Assembly (NCBI GenBank): GCA_946807835.1
Contig: OX327686.1
Coordinates: 3,906,001-3,970,000 of the forward strand
Source: Ailanthus altissimus
Lineage: Eukaryota; Streptophyta; Magnoliopsida; Sapindales; Simaroubaceae
DNA: 64,000 nt
Direction of reading: 5' to 3'
A program made the translations under genes and the position numbers. Each line of letters starts with the position of its first letter. Position 1 is the stretch's first letter. Below the pieces are notes generated by a model that worked only from the letters and a program-made list of their open reading frames with translations, made no database searches and was not told the origin of the DNA. This document shows positions 38,601 through 51,413 of the stretch, in pieces.

Positions 38601-41600
38601 TTTAAATGAATGAATCTTTGATAAAATGAGAATGGCAATCAATTTTCTAGGAGACATTTTAAAACAATGTTCACAACAAATAAAATCAAAGTCAATTTCT
38701 AGTTTAAGAACATCACTATCAATGTATACAGTTTTCTTACTCTCAATAAGTCCTTCCTCGCTAATCTCAACAAGTTTATGTTAGGGTTAATGTTATGTCA
38801 TTCTTAAAGTTCATCTTCACATTGAGGAATAATCTTTTAGAATCTTACTAGGTATTTGAGACTTGGGTTAAGTATTTTTTGGATAACAGAAAAATACTGA
38901 TTGGTACATATTTGTAAGTGGATGTGCACTTAGATTCCTAGGATTTGATTGGGAGATGTGCATTTATGTTAATGGTAAGTTTTGATAATTGGTGTTGCGC
39001 AAATGTCACTAGAGTCTTGTAAGTTTCTTACATTGTTTCCAAGTTTAAGGTCTTGGGTATTGATTTCAATTTCTGAGGTTTGATGGCTGTCAAAGGTCAC
39101 AGATTTTTCCCCCTATATATATATATATATATTATAGAGTAAATTTAGTGGGAATCACTCAAAATCCAGAGATCTCTAAAATAGTGAACACAATTGCATA
39201 CCTGCACTGAAGTGATATTTTTGCACTGGTTATTTACAGTCAAGCCCCTATATGATGTAGGACAAGTTTGTTCATGCTGTAAAGTTGTTGCTCAAGCAAC
39301 AATAAACTGAAGGCTAATAAGAAATTATTGGCTCAAGCACAAATATCCTTGCTCAAGCAACATTTTGTCTGTGAAAAGCAATAGTTCAGCATTTTTTTAT
39401 TTTAAAAACTTCTTCTTTAAGGAGGTTTTAGACTAAAATAGGATTTCTAAACTGAAGGAATGATTATAGAACATTTCCTAACAAGTTTAAGATGTCCTTA
39501 TTCCAGTTATACTTGTTTCTTTTGTAAGGTAGGATTCAGTTTTCATTTAGGCAAATTTTATTTTCCTTATATCTCTAGGACTAGTCTATTGTAATGAGTA
39601 CAAAGGAAAACATCTTAATTATATTATTTAATCACACTTTTTCTTGAAAACTTCTGTTGTTTTAGATAAGTATTTCTATTTTTAAAAATGTGTTAAATTT
39701 GTTGCACATGACCCTTAGTTAATTTTAGTTAGGCTCTTGTAGTTTATGAACTATGACTGGATGTCCCATATTTGAGAAACCAGTGTTTTCCGCACAGTGA
39801 TAATTGCGTAATAGTCAGTGACAGTAGAAACTACTATATAAATGCTTTGGAATGTCTACTGCTTGATATTGATGTTGAAAATTAGTGAACAATCGGTGGT
39901 AAGATGTGGCGGTTAGAAGATTGGATGGTGTTTTGAGGTTTGGAATGTGTTGAATGACGACTACACTTTAAGAAAGGTTGTAAATCAAAATATTTTGATT
40001 TTGTTGGTGAGGTAGGTGTCACTACAATATGGTGGCAAGTAACAGATTGGAAAAGACAATGTGTTTTGGGGTTTAGAAATTGTTTTTTCTTTTTTAAATT
40101 TGTTATTATTATATTTTTTTTGGTTGTGAAAGCTTGTGAATCAAAGGTGGTTGAGCTCTGATACCAATTTAGTGTAGAACTTATAAAGAAAAAGGAAAAG
40201 GAAAGGAAAGGACAAAGGGAAAATCAATATCTTTGTAGAAAAACTAAATACAAGACCTACTTTAAGTAGCTAAAAACCTATTTAGAATGAAAAAGTAGAA
40301 ATCTGCTCCCATTATATAGCATGGGTTCTACTTGAAAAGTAGAAAACTAAACCAACCCCAAAATAAGTAGCAAATATGATTCATATGAGAAAATAAAATC
40401 TAATCATACTAGAATAAGAAAAATTCTTAAAAATTCCATGGATAAAATCAATGTAGTATTAAACAAAGCATTTTGGTTTCTCTCCTTTAATTTTCTCCCT
40501 TTTTCTTTCAATCTTTTGTAAAGTATGATAATGTTCTACATGAATTTGGTGTCAGAGCTTAACCTTGATTCATATAGTTTTTGTAACAAAATATAAAATT
40601 AAAAAAAGAAAAAAAAAACCACAAAACTCCTTAGTTCACTTATTTTGTTAGATTTGCAGCCAATACACGACCACCATCTCAAGTCGATATTCTTTCTAAA
40701 GATTGTCACAATTTGTAACCTCCTTTAGCCCAAACATTTGTTGTTAAGCAATGGTTGCAAGTAGTATGATTGCAAGTAATCCTTCACTAAAATACTTTGC
40801 AACTTTAATATCTATAATCATGAGACCTCATTTGGACCTCAAGGTGTACATATCCCTCGATTTCTATAATCAAGGGGTATTTTTCCATTCCTTCAAAACT
40901 ATCATAGGGCTAAATGGAATTAATTAAGGGATTATTTGCCTAAAACTCGACATTGTAAGGGTTTTGAATATAAAAAATTGAGGTATCTAAAATATTACTT
41001 CAGCCCTTTAACCTAAGTTCCCCATTGTTTCCACAATTCAAATCTTTTGGGTTATCTCCACTAGTTTTGGATTGCTCATTTGATCCATGCCTAGAAAACT
41101 ATAAAATAACTATCACTTTTGGTCACCTTAGAGAAGCACTTCCAGCCTTTTAAATCATAGTATGCACCCAAAGCCTTAAATTAAGCTTGAAGAGAAGGTA
41201 GGAACCTTTCAAGGTTATATGACACTTGTGCGACGCTAATTATTAGAAATTACCACCGCTGATACACTTGTTATGGAATCAAACAATCTAAGAGTAGAAG
41301 TAAACTAACTTTACATAACTCTTCTAATGTACATCCTCTTCCCAAATAAATCTTAATTAACATTTCTCCAACTTACAAGGTAATGCTTAGCAAAAATCGC
41401 AAAGATTGTTCCACCTATGCTTGAAACACCTCACCTGTAATACCCAATTTATTACCAAAACTCAGCAAGAAAGTCCAACTCCTTATATTAGTCATAGCAC
41501 ATGTTAAATTGCTTCCTAGTAGTCACTAAGATAGGTGTTAGTATTAAAGAAAGAAAAGTCATGCATGACAAATGTCATGCACATGGTAGGGTTTTAAGTG

Positions 41601-44600
41601 GAGGCTTGAAGAAAAGAAAAAGATAAAGACAAAGAAAGAAAAGAATACTAATCAAAGAAAAATTCTTTTCACATTTGGTTGAGTGAAAACAAAGTATAGA
41701 GCAAAGAAAGAGAAGAACTAGAGAGAATAGCAAGCAAAAGAAAAAGTAAAGGAAAATGAGAGATCAAGAAAAATAACTTGCATTAAAAGACATGCACAAA
41801 TCAAGCTTTTTTTTTTTCACTGTACATATTTGTAAAATATCTCAGTCTTACCGCACTAAGAAGTCCCAATTTAATGTTTCAGTTAGGCCATAATTTCTAT
41901 AAGGTTTCTAATTAATCCATTTCTGTAGTAAATGATGTTGTAATCATCCCAAATCATCACTTAGCAATTCATGGTAATAATATATATAAAACAAAATCCA
42001 TTTCAAAACTTTTCTCAGCTAATCACTAAACGAAACATATATATATATATATATATAACACAAAAGTGAATCATTTTCTCATTAAAATTAAAGACTGACA
42101 AGAACGGAGATTTAGGAATAACAAAATTAAGAAAATAAGACCACTCACAAATTTTGTTGCCCATTTCTCTCTGAACCATATTTTCTATTTTTTTATGTCT
42201 TGGCCTCTCTTCTTCTTTGATCATCAATATCTCTTGATTCTTCTACATGTCTCAGCTCTATTATTATGTTGTTCACTACAAGCCGTTGCATCTCTGTTTA
42301 CCGTTCTCCCTGCCTGGTCTTGGGTTATGCGAATTTCTCTATCTCTCTATAGGAATGAGTATGTTATGTAATAGAAATGTGTAGGGTAGAGAACAGCTTA
42401 GGATGGCATGAGAGAACAGGAAATGCTGAGAGTTATTAGGAATGAATTTCTTCTGGAAGCATTTATTGCCAGTAATAAAATTTTCTGGTGCTCAGCACAT
42501 TGCATTGATCTTCTTCAGGTGCTTCCAATGTCCCTGATTTTAGTAACAGGTTTATAATGTTAGCACCACTGTACTAGCAAATTGGTATGATATGAGCATC
42601 TGAATGCAGTCTTTTTCGAGTAATGTTTTAACTCTGTAATGATATAGTTTTTTCATGGGAAATTAGATTTGTTTTTTGTGCTTGCTTGTATATTGTCATT
42701 ATAATTGGTACATATGGAATCTTATGTTGTTAAACACTTACTTTTAGCATATGAAAATGTGAATATGGTGGTCAATGCACATATGACATCTCCCTTTGAT
42801 GACCTAACATAGGCAAAAGTAGAGTTTTATGGGTTAACCCAGATATGGTCCTATCCTTCACGATAGTTTCTATGAAGGGTGTCTTATGACTTGAAGCCAT
42901 GCTTTTGCACATTGTCAGCTAGAGACCATTAGCACTCCATCATACAATGGCCATTATTATTGTATTACGAAGGATGAACTCAGTGGTTTGTTGTATTACT
43001 AGTTTTGGTTTTGTACATGTGTAGGCCCTTACAATTTTCCTTTTCTCCTTTTGCTTCTATGTTGTTTGTTAATGTGCCACCTTGTTAGATAGAGTTACTT
43101 CATTGAATGAACACCAATAAGATTCATCTTTCATCTTGAGGTAGTCTTTTGGAGGAATGGTAACTCTGGCAAGCAGCTTGTATTTTTCCACTGTTAATTT
43201 TCTGCAAATATGGTATTTCAGAGATCCAGAGAAGAATATTTTGTAAATTAATCTTCTTAGTTATATTTCTCCTATTTGAGCCCATGAATTTGCAAATCTA
43301 CACTTCTATACTATTTGTTCTTGGGAAGACTTTGATGCTTTCCAAATGGAAGTTCATTGTATTTTATTCTTTTTTTTTCTTCACCTTTGTCTTTGACATA
43401 CTATTTCTTTTAAGCATAGCTTTATGTGTAAGAAGATTTCAGTTTTTATGTGTAGCAATTCATTATGACTTTAACAGGCATGCCTTGGTTACAGGTGGAT
43501 ATGCGTGATTTCTTGAATGCCCCAAATGGGTCATCCAAGCAATCAATAGCTGTCAACGAAAGACTAGAAGCTGACCCCTCACAGTCTCCATTGGGTGGGA
43601 GGACGGTATGGAAGTTTTGATGCAAATTTGTTTATTTATTGTTGATTTGTTGTTCTAAGTGTCAATAGTTTTCATTTACAGGATGTCTTTGACTTGCCTT
43701 TCCGCATGGCTAGAGATCAAATAGAAGAAAGTCTTCGAAACAAGATGGCTTCCATAAAAGTAATTGTGTACTATATTATTTGTCATTGTTCCTTTAATGG
43801 GTCTTGTTGATGATGTATTTTGTTCTCGATGCCATTTAAATTTGAAGGAGCGGATGGTTCAGTTACAAGATGCACAAAAAGGAGCAGAAGTTACTTCTGA
43901 AGCAACTGAGAGGGAGCTCGAACTCGAAGCTCAACTTGTTGAGGCAAGGAGCATAATTCAAGAGCAGGTACTCTACTTCTCTCCTGGACAGTAAAGTGAT
44001 TCAAACTAATATTTTGTTATGTGTGATTGTGTTGTAGCTTCTTAATTTGTGTTTGAGTTTCTTGTTGGTTGGATGAACTGCATTGGTAATATTGATCCAG
44101 TACAACTAGTCCATGAACAGCCAACTATTGCATTGTAACCTTGGACATGCATCCAAGCTTACAAATAAAGGGGCTCCTCGTGATAATAGAACTATGCAAA
44201 AAGCAATGACATGACTTATCTGTTTTCTTTGCACACCCTATATTTGCTTGCATGTCATTTACTGCTTAGAATCAATGTCCCGATTTTTACTGTTACACAA
44301 AGCTTCTTTTACGACTCTTTGAATTTGTTAAGGGTTGGAAGTTTGTCATTTTGGTTGTCAATTATCACTGTTGCACTCTGCTATCCACTTAACTGAATTT
44401 GTTCCATTATTCTCCAACTGTTTGCGATTATGATTTCTTTTAGTAGAGCTAATGCAGTTTAGAAAACATCTCTCAATTTAAAACTGTCCTTCTGTCTTAT
44501 TTTAGAGTTATGCAATTTGATCAACCAGGTGAACTGTAAATATATAGTGGCATTGTATGTGATATTTCCTTTATGTTTCCATTGTTCATTCATTTAGAGA

Positions 44601-45229
44601 TACTAAAATAATTAACGTTTTGGGTGTTATTGCAGGCATCCATAATGTCGAAACATCTAGCTAAGTCTGAGAGGCCAAGGTATTTTACATGCATACTCTG
44701 TCTTTTACTGTAGGACATATTTAAATACTTGCAAATATGTCTGCAGGAAACTGAATAGCCATTTTTGTTCTGACAGGGAATCAATGATTTCATCATCAGC
44801 TGAGGTATGAAAATATGCACATTCTTGAGATATTTAACCACCTTAATTACTGCTTCTTGCCAATTGGAGTTTCATCATGAATCTGAAATTAGGATATTTG
44901 AATACTGTAACTGGGAGTTATGCCTTAGGTTATAGCCTTTCTATTTAATTATTTATTTCTTTATCATTTCTCCATCTTTCACACATAACAGATACAGTCT
45001 CTTTTGTTACTAGCTTAAATCAAAATATTTTCTTTTTTAAAGTAAATGTCTAACATTTTTATGAGGCTGTGACCCCGGAGGTATTTTTTTTTTGTTCCCA
45101 TTGTAGAAAGAGTAAAAACAAGTTAGAATGAAAAACGATAGAAAGAAATATTTATGTTACATCTGACATGAATTTTCACATTGTTTATGGTGTTGGTTTT
45201 AATGCCTTCTAAATGTTCAGGGGGTATGA
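35699..45229 (+). CDS. Afadin/alpha-actinin-binding (ADIP/SSX2IP-like) protein
   Basis: Sixteen coding exons with canonical borders and consistent phase give 388 residues: 35699-35737, 35843-35871, 35977-36088, 36195-36292, 36692-36788, 36869-36958, 37072-37134, 37276-37350, 37442-37507, 37584-37661, 43495-43605, 43682-43759, 43848-43967, 44636-44679, 44747-44804, 45221-45229. Residues 24-93 carry the conserved ADIP block (FADVGNLDHCAKYLNQ, then YGFPASLDLF, then CNCIYSLLQQR). Heptad-rich coiled coil runs from about 95 to 250 and again over 313-352. In animals the family acts at adherens junctions and centrosomes; the plant role is not established. The exon 15 acceptor could instead be 44777 (in frame, 10 residues shorter). 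The last exon adds only two residues before TGA, so the extreme C-terminus is the least certain part. Confidence 0.85.
40154..40559. mobile_element. LTR-like unit (368 bp) bracketed by inverted primer-site-like sequence
   Basis: The core runs TGTAGAAC (40173) to GTTCTACA (40540), with an 8-bp perfect terminal inverted repeat. The flanks extend the symmetry: AGCTCTGATACCAATTTAG on the left mirrors TGAATTTGGTGTCAGAGCT on the right, giving an imperfect 27-bp inverted repeat. The right copy resembles a Met-tRNA primer site (TGGTGTCAGAGC, 40547-40558). Either an LTR with a normal primer site on one side and an accidental mirror on the other, or a small TIR element. Confidence 0.55.
40560..41480 (+). 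pseudogene. Possible decayed gag region of an LTR element in the intron
   Basis: Downstream of the primer-site-like sequence, broken frames give pieces resembling a gypsy-type gag, with a degraded knuckle-like NRKDCSTYA near 41395-41420. There are frequent stops and no long open frame. The assignment rests on position more than on sequence. Confidence 0.25.
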
Positions 45230-48200
45230 AGTTAAGAAGCTTGATGGTACTGTAAAGTTTCTGCCTCAAGATTTGTCAATATTTCTGCCAAATCCAAGAT
45301 GCATGGTGGCGAGCAATGATGCAATCCCTTGTTTACCTGCTCCTAACCAGTTTATCTAGTGTCCCCTTTACTACTTATGGTCGTAAAATCATGATATAGC
45401 TTGCCTACTAGCTGCAATGTTAATGTAATTTAGTATCGGAAAGTTAAACGTGTATGCTACACTAGTGCTTAGTTAGATTTCTCTAGTCCTATATGTGTTA
45501 TATTAATGAATTCACCTTATGTTTATGTGTATGAGAAACTACTTGAATCAGCCGTAAGTTCATCTGTATTAGGATATTTAACGATAATGTTCTTATTAGA
45601 CTGAAAATGTGAAAAAGAAAGGTAAGGATGGTAATATCTAGAGATGGAAAAATGATCATGGGGATTAATTGTCTTATGTTGCAAATGCAATGCCCACCTC
45701 ACCAGGTGTGGACTTCGAATTTAATAGTGTGAGGGGGTGAAAAGTTCAAGGGGTTAAATTTTATATGGTACAGGATTAAACTGTTAAAATAAAAAACTAA
45801 CAGTGATCAAAGCATAAAAATATAATTATTAAGAGGTAAATTATAATTACACCTTTATAGACAAATTTTTCGTGGGGGCTGAGGGACAAATCTTTGGGCA
45901 TAAACATGGTTTCGTGCCTGTACCCCACAACGCATATTTTAGAGATTGAAGGGATAAAAGAGGATGGAATGAGCTAACGCTACTTGTGAATAGTTATTTT
46001 CTCAAGGCTGTACCTAATTTACGCAAAGAGAACTTAAGGCTTATTTTGATGTGAATATTACCCTCAATGCGGTTATCAAATTTGATGTAATTATAAGGGT
46101 TTTGCTATAATATTAGTTAATGGAGGGAATGTTCAACTAATAATATTGAATGTTAAAGTTTGATTTACATTTACATTGCAAGAAAAAAGATAAAAAAAAA
46201 AAAAGAAACAAGCTATCAACATAATATTAGGCTTAAACAAGCTTGTATCAATTAAATTAAGTAATAACACACCAAATCAATCACCATATTATCATCAAAT
46301 TTGCGAGAAATTTTCACACATAACACTTATTTGGTTTTTTATTTAATTATTCTAATCATTGCTATGATTGATTTCAAAATGAATATGTGAGTGACAAAAT
46401 TTGATTAGATGAAATATACATATGACATAATGGAAATTGCCTCATGTTAGACTTTCTTTACATAAAATTTTCAGTACCCTCTTAATAATGCAAATGAACC
46501 TCTCTAATTAATATTGTAATTAGTAGCAGTGTATACATTGTTGAATAAATTATCAAGTTAATTTTTACATAAAGTTTTTCAAACATCTTGACCACAATAT
46601 TATTACTAAATATAACTAACAAGAAAGGTCAGAAAGGATGAACCAACATAAAATAAAATCCCATGCAGGCGCCCAAAACTTAGCCCATATACATCTAATT
46701 CTAACTATAGTCTTTGTCCATGTCGAAAACATTTTATTATTATTATTATTGATTCCAGCCCTTCCAACTACATCTTTTCAGGCTTGCACGTTCAATCAAA
46801 TTCTAGTTTCTTGTTTTATTTTTGGAGACTTTAGGATTTTGATGCAAGCATGTGGCAAACGATTTCTAAATTCATTAAAACTCTCCATCCAACAATTTTT
46901 TTTTTTTGGAATAAGGACATTTGTGCTGACCTAATAATGGGTTATATCTTGAGATGGGAGAGAATAATTGTTATATATAGAGATGATATAATGGATTGAG
47001 TAGTTTATTATAAGATGGTAAAATTGGTCACAATTATTCAATACGAATTCAATATATTTTAAATGAATATAAATAAAAAAAATTAACACAATTAAAAAAC
47101 GAATCAAATTCATATTACCTGTTTATTAATCATGTCGAATACGTATTAATAAAAATTCTAATTTATCTATCCTCCATAAAACAAACTTACACTATAAACA
47201 TTGTCAGAAAAAATTGGTCTTTACAATCCACCATCAATAACCAATTGAAGCAAGCTCGCCATTTCCAGATTTCCTTTCCTGCAATTGTAAGTCATTTTTT
47301 CGTTTGATTATATATTGTTTTTATTTTAATAGTTAGACTGCTAGAAAAAGGAATTTGATATGATTTGTTGTATGTGTTTGCCCGTGACACCTCAATTGTT
47401 TTATGAGTACTTGGGTTTTGTTTCTCATTTCTTATCATTCAACAAAATATTTTATATCATAGAATGATATGATTTTGGGGTGGCAATAGGCAGGAGATTC
47501 ATCGGAGACTACGTTGGTGGCAGTAGAGGCGGCACCATAGCTCTGACCGACGATCGAGTAGGGAGATTTTGGCCGGAGACAGCAAATGATAATTTTGGAT
47601 TCATCACCTATTCTGGATGTATTTTATTTTGTTATATTATTATGATTTTAATTTAGTGGATTTTATGAATGATAAAAAAAAATTTCTTTATTTTTGTTGG
47701 ATGAATTTTAATTTTTTAATTGAATTTTATAATAATTTTATTATTAATTTTATTAAATATTTTATTTTTAATAAATTTAATATTTTATTAAACATGTAAT
47801 TGAATCGAATGTTTCGCAAATTAATTTTAGTGTTATTATTTGTTTAAACGAATATAAATAAATATAATCGTAAATGAATCAAATCAATCGTATAAGTAAA
47901 TTAAATTTGATCGATTTATTTAAATGTGTTTAATCGTATCGTGTCGTATCATATGTAAATTACACGAATCGAATTTATGATTGAGTGTCTGATTCATTTA
48001 GGAATATGATAAAAATTTGTTAATATCCATATTAACATAAATAACACAAATACAATTTATTTATACGAATTATTATCGATAAATGTAATATTGTTTAATT
48101 AATTTATAATTTTACTATAATTTATGATGTGTTATAAAATATTGACACGTGTTCAAATAACCACTATATATTAAATTATGTAACTCATCAAATTATATAT

Positions 48201-49060
48201 ATAGGCATTTGTAGTTGTAGTACTTCTGAACTAAATACTTATACGATGACTTCTGCAAGCGCTTTTAATATTTGCTTCAATAGGTAGGCTAATTTCTATT
48301 TTTCAATGATTTGGTTAACCCCCACCCCACCCCACCCCACTCCCTCATCATCTCCATGTTCTCTCATTAATATAATTATTCTCCGTATTGTTAATGAAAT
48401 CGCAGGCTCAAGAGAACTCAAAAGTCAAATACGTATGGCCTTTATTTTAATTTCATATACATTCCATGGACCAAACTTAAGGTTTCTCCAAAATCCAAAT
48501 TGTCAATCTTGTTTCTTCTCTAGGAGAAAGAGATTCAATTTGCCACCCATAGCTGTTGCCAGGAATTTGATGGCATGTTACAACTAAATTGAGGACATTC
48601 TTGTCATTAAAACAAGTGTAGGGGCCAATTTGACTTTTAACTTTGCTAGATATCCAATCATTCGACAAGAAGTGGCCAATTACATTTGATTTAAAGATCA
48701 TTAAATCAAGTTGAAAATGACTCGAGAGGTAACTAGCAAGAAAAGATAGGCCATAGCTTAAGGGTTTAGTAATTTGCACATGCAATAGCAACCGCCCAAC
48801 AAATCTGAAAAAATCAGATTATTTTAACGTAACCCTGAGAACAAGGATTAAAATTTCACATCTTTTTTTCTCAGGTTTGCTTGCATAAACCAAAAGAATT
48901 CAAGTCACTCAAAAAGAGAAGTAACACGGTTGAAAATTTATTTATTTTTATAAAAAAACCAATATATCAAACCCTAATTGGCTCTTCAGTTGTCAAAACA
49001 AAGGAATCATGTATCCTAAATCTCCATCATTCGCCTCTAAATCCGGACAATGCAATCCTC
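45230..49060. other. 3' UTR of the ADIP-family gene, then intergenic DNA
   Basis: The first 250 bases are probably 3' UTR. An out-of-frame 44-codon stretch follows the stop (45228-45359). From about 47030 to 48060 the sequence has repeated CGAATATAAATAAA, AATCGTATCGTGTCGTATC and ACACGAATCGAATTTATG words typical of a decayed non-autonomous DNA transposon. A CCCCACCCCAC run lies at 48320-48344. No further gene was recognised. Confidence 0.5.
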
Positions 49061-49068
49061 TATAAATA
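49061..49068 (+). promoter_or_regulatory. TATA box of the DUF688-like gene
   Basis: TATAAATA about 113 bases upstream of the start codon, preceded by CAATCCTC, a spacing that fits a short plant 5' UTR. Confidence 0.65.
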
Positions 49069-49180
49069 CACAACTTAAACAATGAACCTCAACAAAATCA
49101 TCTATAAATCATCATTTCATCTTTATTTAGTTAGACCCCAGCAAAAAACTATCCATACGATTCCGTTTGTTCAGTGAAAA

Positions 49181-49786
49181 ATGGATTACAATCATCGTAG
49201 AAATGTCTCATTACTCGAAGGAGAAGAGCTTTTCTTCAACAAAGTGCTTTCCAGAAATTCTTCAGTGGGATGCTCTTCTCGTATATTATATTACAGAAGC
49301 GCTGAAGGGGTTCCATTTAAATGGGAAATGCAACCGGGGACGCCGAAAGATCCCCCCAAGGAAGACAGACTTCCGCCGCTGAGTCCACCGCCGGCTGTGC
49401 TCAGCTTACGGCTACCTAAGCCATGCATTAATATCGATGAGCCTAAGGCTTCGATGAGATCGAAGCTGATGTTCTGGAAGCAACACAAGAAGAATCAGGG
49501 AATTATGAAGTCTCAAAAAGAGTCCAAGGAAAGCGAAGATGTAAATGATTTTGGCTCAGAAAATTTCGTGAACTTTGAGTTTTACAGCTCTGATATTGGT
49601 GAAGAATTTACGGCGTCGCCGCGTAATTCAAGCTCTTCATCATCGTCATCATTCTCTTTCTCTAATGCTCAGTCGTCGCAGTCATCGAGAATGCAGAGTC
49701 CGGCAAAGAAGAAAATAGATGGGATTTATGGTTGCTGCCCTTGGAATTTTACTTCAATTCTTGTTCGTGTTGGGATAAGGATTTGA
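49181..49786 (+). CDS. DUF688-like small plant protein
   Basis: An intronless frame of 201 codons. Residues about 42-60 contain VPFKWEMQPGTPKDPP, the short conserved block of a plant family of unknown function (recalled as DUF688-like), followed by a proline-rich PPLSPPPA (65-72). A basic SKLMFWKQHKK stretch (about 94-104), an acidic middle and a run of eight serines (about 151-158) are low-complexity. The end has a Cys-rich YGCCPWNF motif near residue 186. No signal peptide or transmembrane segment is evident. The biochemical function is unknown. The start is the first ATG in this frame after the TATA box; a shorter competing frame begins at 49167 but is not protein-like. Confidence 0.82.
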   Translation: MDYNHRRNVSLLEGEELFFNKVLSRNSSVGCSSRILYYRSAEGVPFKWEMQPGTPKDPPKEDRLPPLSPPPAVLSLRLPKPCINIDEPKASMRSKLMFWKQHKKNQGIMKSQKESKESEDVNDFGSENFVNFEFYSSDIGEEFTASPRNSSSSSSSSFSFSNAQSSQSSRMQSPAKKKIDGIYGCCPWNFTSILVRVGIRI

Positions 49787-51408
49787 TACATGTGAAGTTT
49801 GTTCGTGAATCATATGTAGATTGCTTTTGATTTCTTTTTTCTTATGTTGTGTTTTGTAATAATATTCTACGTAACATAAATATAGATGTATTCAATCTTT
49901 CAGCATGTTATTACTGATGCTTATGTGACGCTGACTGAATCCAGGAGTGTAGAATTGCAGTTCAGCAAAGCCTATTTACACACATTTGATCATGTAATTT
50001 GTTCATTGAAGGGTTCAAAATGAAGTTTTACCCAACGTTGAAATAAGCAATTCTTAGTTATAGTCAAGAGTAACAGTTACTAGCTATCGACATATCACCA
50101 AAAGCGAAAACTTTTACAAAAAGCATTTTTTAATAACAAAAATAAGGACTCGTAAAACACTACCCGCCATATATGCCAAACAACATTTTTAAGTATTGGA
50201 ATGCTTTTAATTGGACGCCTCAAAGAACACTCCAAAACTAGCTCTAAAATTTTCAAATTCCAATGATTTGTCTTTTGGGGTTTCATTTTCTTACTAAAAA
50301 TTTTCAATTAGTGTTATACGATCATAATCATGGTCAATAATCATTAGTAACAACAATACTCATATTGAGATTTAAGCAATCATTTAAACAACTATTGACA
50401 ATGAATATAAACATAATCTAATGATAATCATACCTTTCAGTTAATAATAAAGTCTCGATGTTAAATATTTTCCTTTAAATTTAAAAAATAAAAAAATTGT
50501 TCAATGAAAGCTGCTTCATTTGGTTTTTAAGCATGTGATAATATTAGAAGATTTGAGAAATTTGGCTCTTTGCGACATATTTGCAACAGTTTATGCCTAA
50601 GTTCTCTTATAATTAGTTGATGTATAAAGCTCCTTTGAGTTTCTTCGTCTTCAGTAAGCGAAAGATATTCCATATAGCAACACGGGATTTAGTCCTAGTC
50701 CTAGAATTGTCATACAATCGTATTACGATTCATCTCTTTTAAGGAAACATTAATAACTTGAATTTCCACACGTTAGACATAAATTTCTTTGCTGCAAAAT
50801 TTGGAAAAGTTTCTAACTTTCTAAAACAACTTGAAATACAGTTTAATTTTTTTTTGAAAAAATAAAAATTGTCATACAAAAAAATATTTGGGGGGAGATC
50901 CCATTTGAGATCTTTCGAGAATTGACAATTGCGGTACTAGGAAGAAAATATCTGCCAGAGATTATCTTTGGGAAAGTCCCGTATGGGCCATAGAATTTAG
51001 ACTACTTTGGTTGAGTTAACAATTAGTCTATTGAGGCAAAATCAAATGTGGTCATTAGGAAATGAAAATTAGTTCTCTACGGATTTATTTATCATTGCCG
51101 TTGCTGCATTAATATTTTAATATAATATTAAAATTATATTAATCAAATTAAAATTTGTTTTTATAATGATTTGATTATTATATTATATTTTTATTTGTAA
51201 AATAGAATTTAATAATTACTTAATTTAATTTTTAAATGATTATACATGTTACTCCCGGACACTGATAAAATGTCACATTAAAGATATTATTGTAAAAATA
51301 CAATATTTGTTACACAGCACTAAAGTAGAATTATAAAAAATGTAGAAATTAAGATAAATTTTAATAAATTAAAGACAAACTCACAAACTGATAATTTTCT
51401 TTTTTATT
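49787..51408. other. 3' flank and intergenic DNA, no gene seen
   Basis: The start is probably the 3' UTR of the DUF688-like gene (AATAATATT near 49858 could serve as a poly(A) signal). The rest is AT-rich and unassigned, ending at the tttat target duplication. Confidence 0.55.
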
Positions 51409-51413
51409 TTTAT

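Larger units (their letters stand above)
37662..43494 (+). other. Large (5.8 kb) intron of the ADIP-family gene
   Basis: Donor GTACGA after residue block LRALLRSMQ, acceptor GGTTACAG before VDMRDF. All other introns of this gene are 73-670 bases. It holds an LTR remnant with a retroelement-like stretch (40154-41480) and (AT)n runs at about 39113-39131 and 42037-42056. Nothing else in it looks coding. Confidence 0.8.
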
